Origin: Bactrocera neohumeralis
Lineage: Eukaryota > Arthropoda > Insecta > Diptera > Tephritidae
Assembly (NCBI RefSeq): GCF_024586455.1
Contig: NC_065921.1
Coordinates: forward strand, 69,193,528-69,257,527
Direction: 5' to 3'
DNA: 64,000 nucleotides
The position numbers and the translations under genes were made by a program. Of the stretch, positions 1 through 11,123 are shown in pieces. The notes beneath the pieces are model-generated. The model did not search any database and was not told the DNA's origin. It saw only the letters and a list, made by a program, of their open reading frames with translations. How positions within the stretch are numbered: the stretch's first letter is position 1; every line of letters starts with the position of its first letter.

Positions 1-1105
1 TGTCTTTTGCTAGAGACAACATCATCACAAGACTCTCTATAAATACATGGAAACATGTTCTCGAGTATACAGGAGTATTACCAAACCTTAGTATAATCGG
101 TCTGTACCTTTTTTTTGAAGGGGTAGGAAATCTTTCCGCATCATCAGAGCTGTCATCACAACAACGGTATAGCAACTTCTGCGTCGTTTTCTGTCGCTTC
201 GTTATATAGGCATGACGGCTCTTCGACTTTACCCATTCTATGAAGGTACTTTCTGGATATCAGCTGTATGGTGTAGGAAATTTGCGACTTGTGCATAAGT
301 TGAAATTTTTAAAAGTCTGGCCGTTCATCTACCACAACTCTCATTCTCTCATCTTTGTTGCCATGCGAGTATCGTGTTTTTTTTTATTCGGTCAAAAGCG
401 CTCTTGTTATTTTCATCTGCTTTCTTTAGCTACCACAGCTTTTTTCTTTCGTGCGCCAGAAGGTCAATGGGAGCATTACCACTTATAACTAAATTACAGC
501 ACCTAACAGAGTTCGGTAAGCTGCTGCAACTCTGAGAGCTGTAATGTTCTTCACTCTGGACAATACCTTATGTCGGTTTTCCTTCTTTAGTATATCTGCC
601 CATGTCTCTGCTCTGTATATTAAGACGCTGGTAGTTGTTGACAGTAAAAGCTTTTTCTTTTCGTTTGTGGGCCTTTCTATGTTGGTTGTCTGCTAAGATA
701 AGAGGTGATTTTCGCTGCCTTTACTGTGATATGCTGGTTTTGTATCCAGAAAGTTAATTTGGGGTCCAGTCTTATGCCTAAGAAATTCACAGCTTTTTAT
801 GGCCTTAGAATATCCTTGGTCGTTTGCATGCTTATTACGAGAGGAATGTGCTTGTTCATGACCAGTAGTAGCTCTGCTAGCGTCCGAATCATGACCTGTT
901 TTAGCTTTCTTCTGGCGTCCTCTATGTCGGGGGGTGTGATTACTGGTGCTATGTCTTCCGCTTAGCCGATGAAATATGATTCGTCTGGCATTCCAAGTCT
1001 TAGTATGCCATCATAACTAATGTTCCACAGATAGCTGGTATCCTCTTGTAGCGTCGGACATCTCGTTGTTTCTTCCAAATTTTTGGAATAAAATTGAGCC
1101 CCTTC
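1..1105 (-). pseudogene. Decayed R1-clade non-LTR retrotransposon, C-terminal half of ORF2
   Basis: On the minus strand the frames read as the reverse transcriptase and tail of an R1-clade ORF2. In element order I see an FPRRWK-like piece (IPKIWKKQRDV, about 1060-1095), then an abrupt jump to a WNISYDGILRLGMP block. The catalytic YADD follows but reads stop-A-E-D (about 953-964). Next come an LLYGAE-W homologue (about 596-630), an ALRVAAAYRTL block (about 505-535) and a degenerate zinc-knuckle tail toward base 150. Several stops and frameshifts interrupt it, so it cannot encode an enzyme. The jump removes roughly the fingers/palm segment, which means an internal deletion as well as point decay. 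The 3' end of the element may lie beyond the window. Plus-strand open frames here (240-488, 705-965) are shadows. Clade is known from family motifs; the exact family is not resolved. Confidence 0.8.
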
Positions 1106-1916
1106 AACAAAAATGTCTTTCGCTTATTAATATAAATATCACTTTATTTATAAATAAGTACATATTTGTTATTTTTAAACAAATTTATTTATTTTTCTCC
1201 ATGGTATCAGCAATAAATAGGGAAATATAAAAGCATTGACACAGTGAGCTGCAACAATTAACACCATGCACTCGTCTCGCTAACTTTAGACACCTGGCCG
1301 AACGGTGCGCTCTCTCACAGCACCACCTGCTGTTCGCTCAACGACACAGTCGCCACAGGAGACCGTGAAAATTCAATTGTCTGTTTATTTACATGACGAC
1401 GTCGAGTTGTGGTGTTGATTTAGAACGCGTAACGCGCGCGCCGCTGACTTCGCCGAACATCGATGGGGTGGAAAGAGTGACGTGCGGCCGGTGAGCTTAC
1501 ATTGTGTAGCGTGTCACCTTTCATTCATAGTGTTGTTGTTGTTGTTGACCAGACCGCATTTAAACCAATTTATAATATTAGTTTATAACGCTGCTGATGG
1601 ATGTTCACACACTGGCATTCAAAAGAGCGAAAAAATAGCAAAAACCTGATGCCACATGCATGCAAATATTGCAGGTCTGAGAGTGTGTGGGTGTGTAAGT
1701 ATGCAAAGAGTGGGAATATGAGAGAGAGCAAGAGGTGGAAAATAAATGGTTGTCAGTTCTTTTGGGTTTCACTTTTGTGGTTTCAAACCGTCCAATAACC
1801 TTTGTTGCGTATATCACCGCAACAATGTTGCCTCAAAGCAACTGTTTTGGTTAACAAATTTAAAAAAAGATAGCCCTTGAAGTCAGTGATTACGAACTGA
1901 GCCATAAATAAAGAGA
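1106..1916. other. Non-genic spacer with a GC-rich island
   Basis: No gene recognised. About 1106-1250 is AT-rich. About 1260-1520 is clearly more GC-rich, with CpG-containing stretches, and ends in a short TTG repeat near 1531-1546. This part could be unique host DNA such as a promoter or untranslated exon, but I see no convincing frame or splice pattern. 1601-1817 has overlapping short frames on both strands without recognisable content. Confidence 0.4.
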
Positions 1917-2592
1917 AACAAGAAAAAACGTTAACTTCGGCTGCATCGAAGCTAATAAGCCCTTCACAAGTGCATTTCTTTTAGTAACTATGTGGTCAGT
2001 TTGTATGGAAGTTATATGCTATAGTAATCCGATCTGAACAATTTTTTCGGATATTATATTATTACCTTAAGCAGTAATCCATGTCAAATTTCGTGAAGAT
2101 ACCCCGTCAAATGAGGAAGTTTCCCATGCAAGCATTTGATTCCGATCATTCAGTTTGTATGTCAGCTATATACTATAGTTAACCGATCTGAACAATTTCT
2201 TCTGATATTACACTACTATATTAGAAAATAACCTGTGCAAACTTATGTGAAGAGATATTGTCAAATGTGAAAGTTTTCTATAGAAGAACTGGATTCCGAT
2301 CGTTCAGTTTGTATGGCAGCTATATGTTATAGTGGTCCGATATCGCCAGTTCAGACAATTGAGCAGCTTCTTGAAGAGAAAATGACGTTTGTAAAATTTC
2401 AAAACGATATCTTAAAAACTGACGAACTAGTCCCGTATATATACGGACGGACAGACAGGCAGACGGACATGGCTAAATCGACTCAGCTAAACATACAGAT
2501 CATTTATATATATACTTTATAGGGTCTCCGTCGCTTCCTTCTGTGTGTTACAAACTTTGTGGTAAACTTAATATACCCTGTTCAGGGTATAG
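1917..2592 (+). mobile_element. Mini-me/INE-1-like dispersed element (154-bp-repeat family), near full length
   Basis: The element starts at an AACAAG stretch followed by a small hairpin (CTTCGG-ctgcat-CGAAG, about 1935-1951). It then carries two-plus internal direct repeats, a short GTCY-type microsatellite (GGACGGACAGACAGG, about 2448-2462) and a (TA)n stretch near 2500-2518. It ends in the hairpin ATACCCTGTTCAGGGTAT at about 2574-2591. A 5' hairpin, paired (TA)n and (GTCY)n microsatellites and a 3' hairpin are the described layout of dipteran mini-me/INE-1 elements, which are grouped with Helentrons; I apply that label by structure only. No coding capacity. The same family recurs, degenerate and inverted, at 46.4 kb, and its internal unit forms the array at 53.7-62.2 kb. 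Confidence 0.75.
1997..2340 (+). repeat. Internal 154-bp direct repeats of the mini-me-like element
   Basis: The anchor CAGTTTGTATG occurs at 1997, 2151 and 2305, exactly 154 bases apart each time. Between anchors the copies share, in order, a GCTATA-type block, CCGATCTGAACAATTT, a TCAAATTTCGTGAAGAT-type block and TTCCGATC. Divergence between the copies is roughly 20% by eye. The unit is the reverse complement of the satellite unit at 53694-62240. Confidence 0.85.
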
Positions 2593-2639
2593 TGATAAAA
2601 ACAAGCAATTGCGGATATCAAGGAGAGAAAGAAATCTTA

Positions 2640-3745
2640 AAAAAATAGAAAAATGTCAGTCGAAGAAATCGGCGACTGAAACACATCGAAAAAACAAAAA
2701 AAAAAATGGGGAACTGCTCCCCTCAGTAAAGCAACATGCCATGATGGGTTTCGTCGCCTCAAAGACGATGTTTTCGTTATTCGATTTCGACTGCCTGCGT
2801 GAAGGAAGGGCAAAACCTTCGAAGACGATGCATTTTAGGAGTTCCTGGGACGTCGAGCGAGGCTTGCTTCATCCGTCCGTGTTTTCAACTGTAAACAATC
2901 GTTCCTACGACAAAAAAGGGTTTTCCTCATCGAATCCCAGCGGGTGATGAAAACGGGTATTATAGGAGCAATCCAAAGAAAACAAAATCGTGGCCGCCTC
3001 GGCCGAATATTCATGCTGCGAAAGTTCTGCTGTGTATTTGGTGGCAGTGGCAACAGGCCGGCTTTATTTATTATGAACAGCTGAAAACAAACAAAACCAT
3101 CAGTGGGGAACGGCATCGACTTCAATTGATGCGACTGAGCCGGGCAGTGTACAAAAAGCGGCCTCAATACCAGGAGTGGCAAAAATAGGGATTCTGCTGC
3201 ATGACAATGCTCTGCCTCATAAACCCAACAAATCCTACTTAGAAACGCTGAAAAGGGAAACACCACCCCACCCGCCATATTCTCTAGATATTGAAAGATG
3301 GAGTCATGTGTAGAAGTTCACGCAAGTGAGGAAAGTTCTATGAGCGCCATTCACTTAGGAGTGACCAGAAATGATTCTTGTAAATATGGCTCAAGCAGTT
3401 CACGACTTCCGATCTTAGACCAAGTATCCTCTGGGTAGCCTAAGAACAACCATTTGAAGGCGAGCTAATGTGAGAGAGCGAAACATCCCTTGCCAGGGTT
3501 CTGCGCTGGGTTTGGTACCAGCCACGTAAAAAAAGTCTCCAATAAAAGGCAAACACAGCCTTAAGATATTGGACCGTTCGATTATGATTTGTTTCATTAG
3601 ATCGCACATTCTCTGGCGCAGAAGCAGTTCTAATCATTGGACAACAGCCAACAATGTCGTGATTCTTGGATAATATCACAAGAGGAAGAGTTTTACCGTA
3701 ATGGTATTCGAGCCTTGCAAGAAATATGGGAAAAACTTCAAATAA
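2640..3745 (+). pseudogene. Decayed mariner transposase (DD34D type) interrupted by an insert
   Basis: Translated pieces follow a mariner transposase from N to C terminus across several frames. They include FRRLKDD near 2750, GKTFEDDAF near 2812-2838 and RVFLIESQRV near 2920. Then come NIHAAKVLLCIWW near 3010-3050, GILLHDNALPH near 3190-3215 and LETLKRETPPHPPYSLDI near 3240-3290. The C-terminal EEEFYRNGIRALQ is at about 3685-3725. The second catalytic aspartate (HDNA) is visible and the third motif is damaged. Stops and frameshifts rule out a product. About 250 bp of unrelated sequence (3419-3671) splits the C-terminal part. The right end coincides with the left edge of the large duplicated segment. 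The sub-family is not certain; mellifera-like spacing is likely. Confidence 0.75.
3419..3671. mobile_element. About 250-bp insertion inside the mariner remnant
   Basis: Mariner-like coding is continuous up to MAQAVHDFRS (about 3388-3418) and resumes at WIISQEEEFY (about 3672-3700). Intact relatives have only a handful of residues between these blocks. The intervening DNA is more GC-rich and resembles no part of a transposase. I take it for a truncated retroposon or other dispersed repeat of unknown family. Confidence 0.5.
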
Positions 3746-5904
3746 TTCCTTTGTAACCATTTCAACACAAAAAAATTGCATGTTCATAAAAAAAAAAACA
3801 GCGAGAACTAAGTTGCGTACGTAATATTTATACCGATATGATAAAGTTCTGATCCTTCGAGTCTTTAATATGCAAGTCCATTTGAACATGTTTGCTTTAC
3901 TTGTCTTACTTGCCTTCCACCTTTCGTCCACAGTGCAAAATATTGCCACAAACCGCAAACGGGTGCTTCGCTAATTTGTATGTGGAAACAAATATATGTA
4001 TACTATACATATACACATAAGTATATATGTATATATATATCGGTTTTGTTAGCTTGTGTCATCTCTTGTACGGCCGCGAATGTTATTTATTCAATCGCGT
4101 AGGCGCTTAAAAGCGAATATCCGATAAATGACATAGAAACCAAACAAATTTGAAGTGGCGTGCCGCAGAATCAAGCCATACAAAACAATAACATACTATA
4201 TATATTTATGTATATATGCAAACAGTCAGTTAGCACAATATCGCAAAGACAGGCAGTAGAATTGTCTAATAGGTCTGATAATTGATGTATTTGACCCTGT
4301 GGGAAAAACAGCAGGTGCAAAACGCGCCGTCGATCAATGTGGAAGCCAAGCAAGTAGTAATATTTTCTTTGCAATGGAAAATAGAAAATGGAACAGAGTA
4401 AAGAAAATGTGCTGCAGCACATATAAATATGGGGGAATTATATATGTACATGTATATGTATATGTACATATATTGACATAAAAGTTTACGCTATTACTAG
4501 CTTGGTAAGCAAAGCACAGTTCTTATCTTGAATATCTCGCATGAGTGTCGCGTGCAAAAGCTTTTCTTATCTGATTGTCTATGAAATTAAACTTTTTTTT
4601 CTAAGGTGACACATTTCACACTCGAAAGAATTCACAAAAGTTCTTATTGTGTGAAGTTTGAGTTTTGTGGCATTTTAATTGTATGCAATTGCTGCTTGAT
4701 GGGCCGCATTTTTAAGGGCTCATACACATGCGACAAACTTAGCAGGGCAGGCGACTATGGTATATATTGTGGATTACTCGAAAGTTTTTAGAAGTTAGAA
4801 TATCGAACGTTAAAATGAGTTAAGACAAATATTTGCTTTAATGAAAAGTATTTTAGCAATAATTTATACTAATTTCTGGTATTGAAAACTAAATTTAATA
4901 AATATACCAAATGCTGGTCCCAATTTATTTCTTGAGTAATGAAAATCAGTGTACTTTATGAAGTATTGTTACAACTTTAACAGGATTTACTCCTATATGT
5001 GCACCTTTACCATGGAATTTTTTTTCTTTCTCTGTGACATTTGACATACGAGTCATGCCACCAACTTTAAATTCGTGAATCAATATCGCACATTTTGGTA
5101 TATAACACTTTCACCAAATTTGCTGAGATATATTACATATTGACTGATAGTTGTACCCTCATCTCATATTGACCGATATAACCGATAGTTATATTTATAC
5201 TAACCGATAGTTATATGGTATAAAGCCTACCGAAATTTGAAACTCTTATATAATTCCTATAATTTTTTTTTCTAAAAATTTAGGAGAGGAGGAATATTAT
5301 GAACCGATTTCATACAGTTTTGGTATACCGACATATCCTACTATTCATTAAGAAGCCTCACAGATTGACCATTATGTCAGGTAAAAAATCAAGCGCTGTT
5401 TCCGCTCTTAGGTATATGGGGACTAGGTATAAAACCAGCCGGAAGAGAAAGTTCGAAAATGTTTATATCAGGATTATGGGGGCAAATGGAAATATTAGCA
5501 CAATTGTATCTTTTTTGGTACATAATACATATAAGCAAATGACTCTCTGCGAACTTATAAGACTTCACAAATTTACCTATATCTTCGGTAAAAAAAACCA
5601 GCCATATGTACTGCCGTCCACATATTTGATGACTGAGATCTTGAAAAGATATTGCCCGATTTTAGCGATTTTTGGGCATAAGATTTATTACCTTGCTTAT
5701 CCCTTGAATGCGAAATTTAGAGCAATTATTCACAAGTTCAGCAGCTTTCAGCATAACGTTTAAGTGGAAAGTGGACATACATATTTACTATCTGATTTTC
5801 CGATTTTCACGGTACATGCAGAAATGCTAAAACGACCCTTCTTCTACTTAGCAAGCTTGGTTCATTTAGCTTCAGCCGTTTGGAAGTTAACAGGTCAATT
5901 GAAA
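3746..5904. other. Duplicated non-coding DNA with dispersed-repeat pieces
   Basis: No gene supported. The stretch has (TA)n/(TATG)n runs near 3995-4040 and 4195-4215. From about 5150 it holds sequence of the dispersed low-complexity type (repeated CCGATA, TATGGGGG blocks). The 154-codon frame at 5299-5763 is not kept in copy B, where the homologous stretch is shortened and shifted, so I do not call it. Confidence 0.5.
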
Positions 5905-6600
5905 AGTCCGGATAGATGGCGCTAATAGAATTAAACATATGACAATGTAAGCCCTAACCTGCACAAGGTGCATGTATAAATCACTACTTTGTGAATTATA
6001 TCAAATTCATAAACTTGGCTTGATGACGACTTTCCGGACACTGCCTCAGGAAAATCTACCATCGAGGATTGTTATGCTAATTTTACCATAGACACGAATC
6101 ACGTATATAATATCATTTCCGAATACTTAGGTATAAGCTCTGTGTAATGTGGATGGCACGCGAGCTCAATTTTTACCAAACAAACAAACGACTAGTTCAT
6201 GATTCGGAGTAGTGTATGGAGATGTTTGAGCGTAATAAATACGAGCTTTTGCATCGATTTGTGACAATGAGTGAAGCGTGTCATTTCACTCTGAAGTCCA
6301 ATCGACAGTGACCCGCTACAAAGAGTGGAAAAACGCAACAGTCGGCTGATTAGGTTGTGGTATTTGTATTTTGGGATCGAATAATTTTTACTGACCATTT
6401 GAAGATGGAAGTCGCCGTGTTCTGTGTAAAATTGGGCTTTGAACTGCTTCCGCATTCACCATATTTTCAAATCTGGTCCCTAGCGACTATTTTCTGAAGA
6501 ATGCTCATTGGGAAGAAATTTTCATCGAAATGTGAAGCAAACAACAAATTGTACTGTGTGTAACCGAACATTTTATACTCTAGGAACTAGAAAAGATCCA
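5905..6600 (+). pseudogene. Irritans-type mariner remnant, copy A
   Basis: Starts with a mariner-type terminus (GATAGATGGCGCTAATAGA, about 5909-5927). It continues with decayed irritans-subfamily transposase pieces that align base for base with the copy in duplicate B (23418-24250). Examples are the CAACGACTAGTTCATGATTCGGAG-type block near 6187 and the C-terminal GGGAAGAAATTTTCATCGAA block near 6510-6530. A region of about 170 bp kept in B is missing here near 6090-6110, whereas the terminal region kept here is missing from B. Riddled with stops. The insertion predates the large duplication because both copies carry it. Confidence 0.7.
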
Positions 6601-6739
6601 AAACTGGGAAAATTGTTCAGGTGCTGGCGCAAACTTTGCATAAAGTCCCCTAGGTTTCATAAAGTATGTTGCTCACATACAATCACCAATGATATGGAGT
6701 AAAGTCAGCGGGATGACCGATTATCCTGATATTAGTGAT

Positions 6740-6965
6740 ATAGTGGGGCTAGGTCAAGTCTTCGCCCAATTTTATCTATTTTAAGCACAAAGATACATTG
6801 TTAAGAGAAAAACATGTTCTCTCATTTTCATTGAGATAACTCACATATTAGCCAATATATGCGGTAAAAAGTCTCCCGGAAGTTCGAAAATCTTTATATT
6901 GGGTACATAAGGGCTATAAGTATACTACTACAAAAACATTATACTCTGAAACAACATGTAGCAGG
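6740..6965. repeat. Dispersed repeat fragment with terminal hairpin-like end
   Basis: Shared with copy B (about 24380-24630). It ends in ATACTCTG-AACAACATGTAGCAGG-AGTAT, which can fold like the termini of the mini-me-like elements nearby. It flanks the mariner remnant. Family tentative. Confidence 0.4.
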
Positions 6966-8436
6966 AGTATAAAAAATTGCCATAAACACTTCCGAAGCCT
7001 TGAAATAGTCAAAATCGGAATAACATAAACGCTGCCCATTCAAGGCAATTGAAGCAATAATTTTCCATCATATACAATAAAACGCATTGAACCGTTATTG
7101 AACACAACCCGGTCAATGAATTATTGATTCTTTTGCTCCTATTTTTAGAGTACAAACTTTCCAAATCTACATAAATATACACACGCATGCATACTTTTCG
7201 CCAGCAAGTCAGGTAGTTAGGCGTTTAATCATGTGGTAAAAGGGAGCGAGGGTCAATGGCAGAAGAAAAATGTAAATAAATCGTTCAAGCTGAAGCAACG
7301 TTTGACGTAAAAATGTGGCGATTTCTATTTATGACCATGAAAAGGCAAAAACACAAATCAAACAAAGGGAAGTTTTCGCATTTTTAGCTGCTCAGCGCCT
7401 TTCACAACGCGATTGATGCGAATTAGAGCAAGGCATAACAGGAAAGCTGCATAATTATCCACTTTAATGGGAAGATTTAAGTGCATAAAAGCAATGATTT
7501 TTCAAAGATTCTTTTGGCAGCGAAGGTGTGGCGTAGAAAAATGCAGTGAAGAAGCGCTTTGCTTTTGTTAACGAACCTTCTGCAAATTTGCTATATTTCA
7601 TTGGAGCTGTGCGCAGCTTTAAATGAAGTCCATTACTCACCTTTTTAATTGCATGTCCCACATTTTCCACACCTTGCACGCTACTTAACGGCAATTTCCT
7701 ATTTTCAGCTGTACAGCAATGCAAATCGCTTAACGTAACAACCCTTAATGCATTGCAAATTATGTGCGCCAGCGTTGGTGGAAATCTAATCAAACTAATT
7801 GCCACTGTGGTGGGATTTAAAAACCAAATGAAGCAAAAAGAGAAAATTCAAATCAAAGATCGATACAGAAATGCCAAACTAGACATTTTTTCTGCCACAA
7901 CACGCCTTACGGTTAACTCTCGGAAAAAAGTACTCGAATGTGCTTCGTGATCGTCGTGGTCTCCATCAGGGGCAAATTCTTTGAAGTCAAATGTTCTTTT
8001 AGCCAAATCGGCCGAAGTTCAATGCTTCTGAGAGAATGCTTCCCATCTGCTATAATGTTCAATTCCTTGTCAACTGTTTCTAAAGAATCCTGCTTATACA
8101 AGTTTATATGCGCAAGTTTTTCAGTTCATTTGAATTCCAGTGACCGCATATCCCTTGTAGTCCCAACAATTAATGCTTTTTGGTCGGCTTGTAATTTCAT
8201 TTAATTTATTATTAATTTAGTTTTGCAATAAATTAGGTTCAACTAATTAAAATTCAATATACAATATGGCTAACATTTAAGTACGTTTCTTTAATTGAAA
8301 ACTAATACACAGGGATTTAAGGGAAATTTGCCAGTTTCAATGTTGTGTGAATGAATTCATTTTAGTGGTGGAGTACAACATTGTTATTGTATGCATTTAT
8401 TTATTTGAGTATATTTGTATATAAATCAAATAATAT
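6966..8436. other. Duplicated non-coding DNA
   Basis: Conserved with copy B (24630-25580 and 27020-27400) without a conserved reading frame. Short frames at 7464-7805, 7753-7950 and 7938-8204 are not preserved between the copies. Copy B contains about 1.4 kb (about 25580-27010) between blocks that are adjacent here, so one copy has gained or the other lost that stretch. Confidence 0.5.
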
Positions 8437-8472
8437 TTGAAATATATACAGTTATGTAGTGGGAATGAGTTC

Positions 8473-8900
8473 ATGGTTTGTTCCGCACAAATTGACGAAG
8501 ATGAAAGTTGGCGTTTTTTGCACGATAATGCGTCGTCTCATCGATCAACGTTTGTGACCGATTATTTGACAAAAGATCACATTTTAACCATTATAACCTC
8601 CCTTATTCACCGGATATGGCACCGTGCGACTTCTTCCTTTTCTAAAAAAATCCATTTGCCGATGAAAAGAAAGCGTTATGGAGACGTAGAGGCCATTCAA
8701 AAGGCTTGCACCGGCATACTGGCGACCATTCTGGCCAACGAGCTAAAACACTCGTTCGACATGCTTTTGAACCGTGCAAAAAGCTGTATTGAAGCAGAAG
8801 GAGACTATTTTGAATAAAATGAATTGATTTTGCCGAAAAAATCAGTTGTTCTTTTTTTATAGTCCTGTTTGCTTTGAAACGCTTCTTGTACATAGATTTT
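8473..8900 (+). pseudogene. Mariner transposase remnant, 3' half (SETMAR-type lineage)
   Basis: An open frame from about 8494 to 8817 gives the C-terminal third of a mariner transposase of the lineage often labelled SETMAR-like in insects. It reads ESWRFLHDNASSHRSTFV (second catalytic D in HDNA), TDYLTKD, then IHLPMKRKRYGDVEAIQKAC, LANELKHSFDMLL and CIEAEGDYFE at the stop. The PYSPDMAPCDFFLF block holding the third catalytic D lies in another frame (about 8602-8643), flanked by two compensating shifts. A 20-base stretch at about 8477-8496 (TTTGTTCCGCACAAATTGAC) also ends the complementary 5' half in copy B. Here it is joined directly to the EDESW coding, so an internal deletion is fixed in this copy. 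Confidence 0.8.
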
Positions 8901-10088
8901 TTTATTTTTGGGAAACTGTTTTCAGCTTTTTCAGACTCTCTCCGATGCCTCAGTTTATGAAATGGGTTACTGTTTTCAACATGTCAGATAAATGAATTGT
9001 GATATAATGGTTCAGGTAACTAATAAAAAGCAAAATTTTTTTTGTTAAAAAAAAAAATTTAATGCTTAGACAGATAATCGATTTTGTTCAATGAAAAATG
9101 GGAATACAACTTCATTAGCGATTTTAAAAACTTAGAATAACAGTGGTGCATACATATTAAGACCTTACTAATCGAATTATGAAACCTGCATAGTTCTATT
9201 TTCTGTCATTAGCATAGGAATTTGAACGAAAGCAAGCTTTTCTGAAATAAAAACTTCTGTCAGAAATAATATAATCGTAAAAAAGCTATTGTGGGATTAT
9301 TGAATTTATTGAATCCACATAATAATATATTTATCTGTCCATGACATGATTTTAGTTTAATTTTTGTTGTTGTTGTAGTGGTAGAAATCCTTCGAGTCGA
9401 CAATCCTTTGCCAGACAAAAAACCGAGTCCGTTCGGTCAGTTAGATCCGACTCTTGTTAAAATAGTTACTTGTTATATACACTTGCTTAATTCATTCCTC
9501 TTGCTTTTCTCGAAAGTTGGAAGAGACAGTCTTTTCGATTAGGATTATTAAAGTCTCCGCTGCAGTCAACTTCACCTCCATCGAAGATCAGATCGTGAGA
9601 AGAGTTAGACAAATATGAAGCAAAACCAGATCATGCTTATAGGCTAAGTGATCTGTTGAGTTAGAAGCGGAAAAATTTATTTATTTTTGAGTTGCATGCA
9701 AGCAAAGTCTGAGAATTTTTAATTATTTTCTGAAACAACCGTATCCAAACTTCGACTAATCAAAGATAAGACAGGTCAAAGATAAATACGAGTATATAAC
9801 AATTAATACGTACAACCTAAAACACTGCACCATAGACTCGATTTATTGAAGTTGGATTTTATGTGATCATACAACTTATTTGTAGCATATCCGAAAGCAC
9901 CTATAGTTATATTTAACCATATCTGAAATATAATTATAATCTAATTTTATATAAAATTTTTTGCAACAAATTCCGACAAAAAAACATTATCTTTTCAATT
10001 TCTTTTTTTAATTCCTTCATAAAAAACTCATGCCATTTATTTTATTTTTAATTTTTATTCTATTTCATATCTTTTTTATTTTATTTAT
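8901..10088. other. Non-coding DNA with a TTG-repeat-bearing dispersed repeat end
   Basis: 8901-9370 has no counterpart in copy B and shows no coding. From about 9365 a (TTG)n run leads into a GC-richer module (GTCGACAATCCTTTGCC) that matches copy B from 28113 onward. Similar TTG/CCGG modules are very common in flies and may be ends of non-LTR elements; I cannot assign a family. 9880-10088 is AT-rich with TTTA runs. Confidence 0.45.
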
Positions 10089-11123
10089 TATACTCTCGCA
10101 ACAATGTTGCTAAGGAGAGTATTATAGGTTTGTTCACATAACGGTTGTTTGTAAGTCCTAAAACTAAAAGAGTCAGATATAGGGTTATATATACCAAAGT
10201 GATAAGGGTGACGAGTAGAGTTGAAAACCGGATGTCTGTCTGTCCGTCCGTCCGTCCATGCAAGCTGTAACTTGAGTAAAAATTGAGATATCATTATGAA
10301 ACTTGGTACACGTATTCCTTGGCTCCATAAGAAGGTTAAGTTCGAAGATGGGCAAAATCGGCCCACTGCCACGCCCACAAAATGGCGGAAACCGAAAACC
10401 TATAAAGTGTCATAACTAAGCCATAAATAAAGATATTAAAGTGAAATTTGGCACAAAGGATCGCATTAGGGAGGGGCATATTTGGACGTAATTTTTTTGG
10501 AAAAGTGGGCGTGGCCCCGCCCCCTACTAAGTTTTTGTACATATCTCGGAAACTACTACAGCTATGTCAACCAAATTCTATAGAGTCTTTTCCTTCAAGC
10601 ATTTCCATATACAGTTCAAAAATGGAAGAAATCGGATAATAACCTCGCCCACCTCCCATACAAAGGTTATGTTGAAAATCATTAAAAGTGCGTTAACCGA
10701 CTAACAAAAAACGTCAGAAACACTAAATTTTACGGCAGAAATGGCAGAAGAAAGCTGCACCCAGGCTTTTTTTTTAGAAATTTAAAATGGGCATGGCGTC
10801 GCCCACTTATGGACCAAAAACCATATCTATGGAACTACTATACCGATTTCAATGAAATTCGGTATATAATATTTTCTTAACACCCTAATGATATGTACGA
10901 AATATGGGTGAAATCGGTTCACAACCACGCCTTCCTCCAATATAATGCTATTTTGAATTCCATCTGATGCCTTCTCTGTATAGTATATACATTAGGAACC
11001 AATGATGAAAGCGGAATAAAACTTTACACAAATACGGTGTTTGAAAAATATGTAAATGACGGATAATCATGCGAGAGTATAAAATGTTCGGTGACACCCG
11101 AACTTAGCCCTTCCTTACTTGTT
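10089..11123 (-). mobile_element. Mini-me/INE-1-like element, about 1.03 kb (GCGAGAGTAT family)
   Basis: Bounded by the hairpin-forming end ATACTCTCGCAACAATGTTGC on the left and by GTTCGGTGACACCCGAAC followed by CCTTCCTTACTTGTT on the right. Read from the right it begins AACAAGTAAGG plus a TTCGG/CCGAA hairpin, like the element at 1.9 kb. It carries a short (GTCY)n run (about 10231-10256) and two related internal modules starting GGGCGTGG-type near 10506 and 10789. No coding; the open frames are incidental. It is absent from the same site in copy B, so it probably inserted after the duplication. Confidence 0.8.

Noticed and set aside
240..965. Plus-strand frames at 240-488 and 705-965
   Set aside because: Shadows of the minus-strand R1-clade fragment.
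5299..5763. 154-codon plus-strand frame as a gene
   Set aside because: The homologous part of copy B is shortened and out of frame. The DNA resembles dispersed low-complexity repeat.
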